Positions 62,383-64,000 of a stretch of 64,000 bases of DNA are shown here, piece by piece. The stretch is from positions 1 to 64,000 of the forward strand of contig CAYFGT010000007.1 in assembly GCA_964343075.1 (NCBI GenBank), in the 5' to 3' direction. The position numbers and the translations under genes were made by a program. Under the pieces are notes generated by a model. The model saw only the letters and a list, made by a program, of their open reading frames with translations, was not told the origin of the DNA and ran no database searches. The stretch comes from UBA2588 sp964343075. Its GTDB lineage: Bacteria; Chloroflexota; Dehalococcoidia; Lucifugimonadales; UBA3495. The stretch's first letter is position 1. The number at the start of each line of letters is the position of its first letter.

Positions 62383-63273
62383 TTAGATTTGTATTCCATT
62401 AAATACACCTATCCCATTTTGCTTGCGATCGCTTTCTGTCAGTTTGGGATGGACTTGTATGTAGTGTTCATATCCTAAGATCGACTCTATTACATTTTTA
62501 GGCGCATTACGATAAGGCCAGTTTGGACCAGTTTGTGTTTTATGGCATAGGATACTGCTGATTTTGCGATCAAGATAATTACGGACATCTTGCACAAAGT
62601 CTATCTCATTGGAGGGCGTTCCATGAGTCAATTGCTCATCTGAAGGTACAGGCATATCGATACCGTGTGAAGTCAATTTGTCGTACCATTTTTTCCTGTA
62701 ACCTAGGGGCCGAGCACAATATATTAACTTATTGACCTTCCATGGAGCGATTGGCTGATTTGAGTCGGGTTGATAGGATGACTTCCCGCTGTAATGGAAG
62801 GCATCCGTTGCTTGCTGTGAAATAGCAATGTGATCAGGGTGCCCGTATAGACCTGTGGGTTCAAATGTGAGTAGTACGTGAGGTTTGAAAGAGCGAATTT
62901 CTTTAACCAGCTGAGATCTTATGATAGATGGATCGGCGTTTATATATGCATCTGGATCCTTGTTAGCATCCCAGCCTGCCATACCTGAATCTTTGTAATC
63001 TAATATGTGAAGGCGATTTATGCCCAGTTCTTGGGCAGAATTTCGTAGTTCTGTGCTTCGTACATTTCCAAGAGTATCTTTTGTAGCGAGACCATCTTGA
63101 CGAATCTCTCCTAGTTGTCCTGAAGTTGTAGTTATCAAGGCGATAGATGCACCTAAATTAGAATACATCGCTAATGTGCCTCCTACTGGGAATGCTTCAT
63201 CATCTGGATGTGCAAAACAAGCCAATAAGCGGTAGTTAGAAAAGTTTGTGATTGTTGAGGTAGCGATTTCCAT
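62383..63273 (-). CDS. PIG-L/LmbE-family deacetylase
   Basis: The 296-residue protein has the zinc motif AHPDDE (residues 21-26) and the later GHPDHIAISQQ, both diagnostic for PIG-L N-acetylglucosaminyl deacetylases such as MshB and BshB. TGLYGHPDH and ICYARPLGYRKK-like regions fit a small sugar or conjugate substrate. Function in thiol-cofactor synthesis is possible but not shown. It starts eight bases after the stop of the gene upstream; a longer frame to 63297 overlaps that gene. Confidence 0.88.
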   Translation of the reverse strand: MEIATSTITNFSNYRLLACFAHPDDEAFPVGGTLAMYSNLGASIALITTTSGQLGEIRQDGLATKDTLGNVRSTELRNSAQELGINRLHILDYKDSGMAGWDANKDPDAYINADPSIIRSQLVKEIRSFKPHVLLTFEPTGLYGHPDHIAISQQATDAFHYSGKSSYQPDSNQPIAPWKVNKLIYCARPLGYRKKWYDKLTSHGIDMPVPSDEQLTHGTPSNEIDFVQDVRNYLDRKISSILCHKTQTGPNWPYRNAPKNVIESILGYEHYIQVHPKLTESDRKQNGIGVFNGIQI

Positions 63274-63280
63274 AAGACTA

Positions 63281-64000
63281 CTATGATATACAACCACGGG
63301 CTTGGATATCCCAAACGTTCTCTACGAAATCTCCTCTGACACATATGAATTCATTCCATCTACTTACCATTGCATCCTGTTGTGAAGGAATAAAATACAA
63401 TTGATCACCAATTTCAAGGGTAGTTTGGTTTCCTATCGATACTGTACTGTTAGATGTAGTCATGTTTATAACGTGAATGTCATCATTGTCTTCTATTACA
63501 GGGACGCCTCTGAGGGAGCTGATATGCTTCAATCCTATGTTAATAATCGCTGACGCAATGGTAGGTTTTGATATTACTGTTCCAAGTATTTTGCATACTT
63601 GTTGGAATTCTGTCATGTATGCGTAATCTGTTTCCATTAGTAAATAGCTTCCGCCCTGGATTTCTGTCACTCCTTCAATGTCGGCCGCAACGTCATAGCT
63701 CCATGTCTCTCCGGTCGATATTATTGGAAGTACATAGCCGAGAGACTCCAAATGTTTTTTTGCAGTGATTACTTTTTCAATGACTTTTTTTGCTTCTGTA
63801 TGTCGTGTTTCTAAGTCGGGTTCTCCTGAAATCGTTTGGTGACTCATTAAGCCGGTCAGGCTCACGTTGTGTAGCCCTTTGATACTGTCAGCTAAATTTA
63901 ACGCTTCATCAGCGTCTTGCACTCCACATCTACCCATGCCAGTTTCGATCTCAATGATTAAGCCAATTTTTGCGCCAAACGTATTGGCTATAGAGTCTAT
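63281..64000 (-). CDS. D-threonine aldolase / DSD1-like PLP protein (5' part outside the window)
   Basis: The 239 visible residues are the C-terminal part of a fold-type III PLP enzyme. IIEIETGMGRCGV, LTGLMSHQTISG, ISTGETWSYD, VTEIQGGSYLLMETDY and the C-terminal beta domain with QLYFIPSQQDAMVSRWN fit the DSD1/D-threonine aldolase family, which act on D-3-hydroxyamino acids. The late HxxxxC-type metal site of typical members appears as PSQQDAMV, so metal dependence is uncertain. The gene begins beyond base 64000. Confidence 0.82.
   Translation of the reverse strand: MDSIANTFGAKIGLIIEIETGMGRCGVQDADEALNLADSIKGLHNVSLTGLMSHQTISGEPDLETRHTEAKKVIEKVITAKKHLESLGYVLPIISTGETWSYDVAADIEGVTEIQGGSYLLMETDYAYMTEFQQVCKILGTVISKPTIASAIINIGLKHISSLRGVPVIEDNDDIHVINMTTSNSTVSIGNQTTLEIGDQLYFIPSQQDAMVSRWNEFICVRGDFVENVWDIQARGCIS

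Noticed and set aside
1..64000. CRISPR arrays, insertion sequences, phage genes or an integrated element.
   Set aside because: No spaced direct repeats, transposase, integrase or phage structural genes were seen; gene content is housekeeping and catabolic throughout.
1..64000. Many additional frames of 60-150 codons on the strand opposite known genes.
   Set aside because: They lie wholly inside well-supported genes, lack ribosome-binding sites and carry no recognisable domains, so they are antisense shadows.

Overview
The window is about 64 kb of gene-dense, AT-rich bacterial chromosome carrying roughly 60 protein genes and two tRNAs. No stretch longer than 300 bases lacks a gene. Gene content suggests a free-living aerobic heterotroph. 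It has complex I, an archaeal-type (E-type) succinate dehydrogenase, monomeric isocitrate dehydrogenase, an LLM flavin oxidoreductase, a CaiB/BaiF CoA transferase, an acyl-CoA dehydrogenase, M20 amidohydrolases, riboflavin and molybdopterin genes, and polyamine genes. Together these resemble marine Chloroflexota of the SAR202/Dehalococcoidia type. That placement is an inference from gene content, not from a marker-gene tree.

Layout. 1-9.7 kb: partial tRNA-Pro, CinA-like amidase, LLM oxidoreductase, MFS exporter, PAC2 protein, tRNA-Met, then a minus-strand run with moaA, an RNase HI-MoaC fusion, rdgB, a CoA transferase and a hydrolase. 9.9-21.7 kb: nuoABCDHIJK-(small DUF2007-like ORF)-LMN without nuoEFG, followed by nadK and a Nudix gene. 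21.8-29.9 kb: sdhA-sdhB-sdhE facing a HemL-like aminotransferase, mdh and icd. 30-34.6 kb: a YyaL thioredoxin-domain protein divergent from a thioredoxin-fold lipoprotein whose active site is encoded across an in-frame TGA, then thrS. 34.7-40.5 kb: prfB with its +1 frameshift site, facing an acyl-CoA dehydrogenase-dcd-ribD-ribE-ribBA run. 40.9-49.1 kb: selA, a hydrolase, a RimI-like acetyltransferase, coaE, a MoxR/CbbQ AAA+ ATPase, a Nudix hydrolase and a CbbO/NorD-like VWA protein. 49.1-54.4 kb: cinA and a Gld-like ABC system. 54.5-64 kb: speD-type decarboxylase, agmatinase, cysteine desulfurase, a lipoprotein, two tandem M20 amidohydrolases, glycerate kinase, a HEPN-MNT pair, a PIG-L deacetylase and a truncated D-threonine-aldolase-like gene.

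The most striking observation is a selenoprotein. At 32083-32769 a lipoprotein with a TlpA-like fold reads through TGA at 32458-32460. The TGA falls exactly on the first Cys of a CxxC motif, giving Sec-Gly-Thr-Cys. Eleven bases downstream is a perfect 5-bp GC hairpin with a G in the loop, as expected of a bacterial SECIS. selA lies about 8 kb away. prfB, whose product terminates at UGA, also carries UGA recoding (a frameshift), so UGA is reinterpreted in two ways within 3 kb. Other unusual items are the RNase HI-MoaC fusion, a succinate dehydrogenase iron-sulfur subunit with an extra cysteine, and a full-length CinA whose amidase domain has lost its catalytic residues while a stand-alone amidase paralogue remains.
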